Shown here: positions 7,053 to 8,021 of the stretch, piece by piece
Layout of the letters: the number at the start of each line of letters is the position of its first letter
Numbering within the stretch: the first letter of the stretch is position 1
Origin: DATCTV01 sp964400685
GTDB lineage: Bacteria; Desulfobacterota; Desulfomonilia; UBA1062
Reading direction: 5' to 3'
Length of the DNA stretch: 8,021 nt
NCBI GenBank assembly: GCA_964400685.1
Contig: CAYNVT010000163.1
Coordinates: forward strand, 1-8,021
Position numbers and translations under genes: made by a program
Notes under the pieces: generated by a model
What the model saw: only the letters and a program-made list of their open reading frames with translations
What the model was told of the DNA's origin: nothing
Database searches by the model: none

Positions 7053-8021
7053 ATGGCATTGGTAGTACAAAAGTATGGCGGGACATCGGTGGGCAGCGTA
7101 GAAAAGATTAAGAATGTAGCCTCGAAGGTTGCAAAATCTTACCGTCAAGGCAACAGTGTTGCGGTTGTTGTTTCGGCCATGTCGGGACAGACGGACAAAC
7201 TCCTTAACCTGGCCAGGGAACTATCGCCCAGGCCCGATCCTAGAGAGCTTGATGTGATTGTTTCTACAGGCGAACAGGTAAGCATTGCCTTGCTTGCCAT
7301 GGCATTAAAAGACCAGGGAATTCCTGCCCGGTCGGTATTGGGATTTCAGATCCCTATTATTACTGACAATGCCTATACAAAAGCAAGAATTGCCTCAATT
7401 ACCGACGAGCTCCTAAAAAAGATTTTTTCTTCCGGCGAAGTGGCGGTTGTAGCCGGGTTCCAGGGAATTACGGATAACGGCGATATAACGACGCTTGGGC
7501 GCGGCGGTTCGGACACCTCTGCGGTTGCACTTGCGGCAGCATTGAGGGCGGACATCTGCGAGATATACACCGATGTAGACGGTGTTTATACCTGCGATCC
7601 AAACATTTGTGAAAAGGCGAGAAGGCTTGATCGGATATCCTATGACGAAATGCTTGAGATGGCATCTCTCGGGGCAAAGGTTTTACAGACAAGATCTGTT
7701 GAATTTGCAAAAAAATATAACGTACCTGTAATTGTAAAAAGTACCTTCACAGACGAAGGCGGCACACTTGTAACCAAGGAGGACAGCGATATGGAAAGGG
7801 AATTAGTATCAGGAATAACCTATGACAAGAACGAAGCGAAGATAACCATGCTGGCAATACCGGACAAACCGGGCGTTGCAGCGGAGATATTCACGGCCCT
7901 TGCTGCAAAAAACATAAACGTCGATATGATAATCCAGAATATGTCGATTGACGGCAAAAATGCAGATATGAGCTTCACGGTGACCAAGAATGATTTCCAG
8001 ACAGCGATGGAAATCGTCAAA
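7053..8021 (+). CDS. lysC: Aspartate kinase, monofunctional (3' end outside window)
   Basis: Aspartate kinase phosphorylates L-aspartate, the first step toward lysine, threonine, methionine and diaminopimelate. The visible 323 residues stay open to the window edge; full-length enzymes have about 400-410 residues, so roughly 80 are missing. The kinase domain shows KYGGTS (7-12), VVSAMSGQTDKLL (39-51), STGE (71-74), GFQG (135-138), TTLGRGGSDTSA (146-157) and YTDVDGVYTCDP (172-183). The first ACT regulatory domain begins near residue 264 with ITMLAIPDKPGVAAEIF, which matches the effector-binding loop of lysine/threonine-inhibited enzymes. GGAGGT (7038-7043) lies 9 nt before the ATG at 7053, overlapping the end of tsaE. 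There is no homoserine dehydrogenase part in the visible region. An in-frame internal start at 7791 may yield a separate beta subunit. Confidence 0.96.
   Translation, partial: MALVVQKYGGTSVGSVEKIKNVASKVAKSYRQGNSVAVVVSAMSGQTDKLLNLARELSPRPDPRELDVIVSTGEQVSIALLAMALKDQGIPARSVLGFQIPIITDNAYTKARIASITDELLKKIFSSGEVAVVAGFQGITDNGDITTLGRGGSDTSAVALAAALRADICEIYTDVDGVYTCDPNICEKARRLDRISYDEMLEMASLGAKVLQTRSVEFAKKYNVPVIVKSTFTDEGGTLVTKEDSDMERELVSGITYDKNEAKITMLAIPDKPGVAAEIFTALAAKNINVDMIIQNMSIDGKNADMSFTVTKNDFQTAMEIVK
7776..7793 (+). promoter_or_regulatory. Internal ribosome site and in-frame ATG for a possible aspartokinase beta subunit
   Basis: AAGGAGG (7776-7782) lies 8 nt before an ATG (7791-7793) that is in frame with lysC and encodes Met247. 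The site falls in the linker between the kinase domain and the first ACT domain, just where the internal start is found in known two-subunit aspartokinases (about residue 246 in Bacillus subtilis and 250 in Corynebacterium glutamicum). Initiation here would give a product made of the two ACT domains only. The sequence match is direct; use of the site is inferred. Confidence 0.65.

Overview
The window looks like a piece of a bacterial chromosome with moderate GC content (mid-40s percent by eye). The best guess is a Desulfobacterota (former Deltaproteobacteria) lineage. This rests on remembered gene order, in which ftsH, folP, acpS, nnr, tsaE and lysC cluster in Geobacter-like genomes, and on the long form of dihydropteroate synthase seen here. 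No finer placement can be supported. Every real gene is on the + strand, and I see no sign of mobile DNA, CRISPR, tRNA or rRNA.

Layout. Positions 2-850 hold the C-terminal part of a type IV pilus secretin (PilQ-like), which ends a gene or operon that starts before the window. A strong hairpin at 880-902, with A/T-rich flanks on both sides, probably ends that transcript. A roughly 160-base intergenic gap follows with a plausible sigma-70-type promoter (about 950-979) and a 7-bp inverted repeat around it. A tightly packed seven-gene run then starts at 1012 and leaves the window at 8021: a membrane-anchored YfgM-like TPR protein, ftsH, folP (long form), acpS, nnr, tsaE and lysC (cut by the window end). 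Neighbours overlap by 4-41 nt or lie within 1-7 nt, so one polycistronic, translationally coupled operon is the simplest reading.

Functionally this is a housekeeping operon: membrane protein quality control (YfgM-like protein and FtsH), folate synthesis (FolP), acyl carrier protein activation (AcpS), repair of damaged NAD(P)H (Nnr), the ATPase of tRNA t6A formation (TsaE) and the first step of the aspartate amino acid pathway (LysC).

I found no convincing undescribed system. The points most worth checking are a near-ideal internal ribosome site in lysC that would make a separate ACT-domain subunit, a roughly 140-residue N-terminal extension on FolP whose GTG start lies inside the end of ftsH, the pairing of a YfgM-like protein with FtsH, and the absence between folP and acpS of genes that often sit there in related operons.
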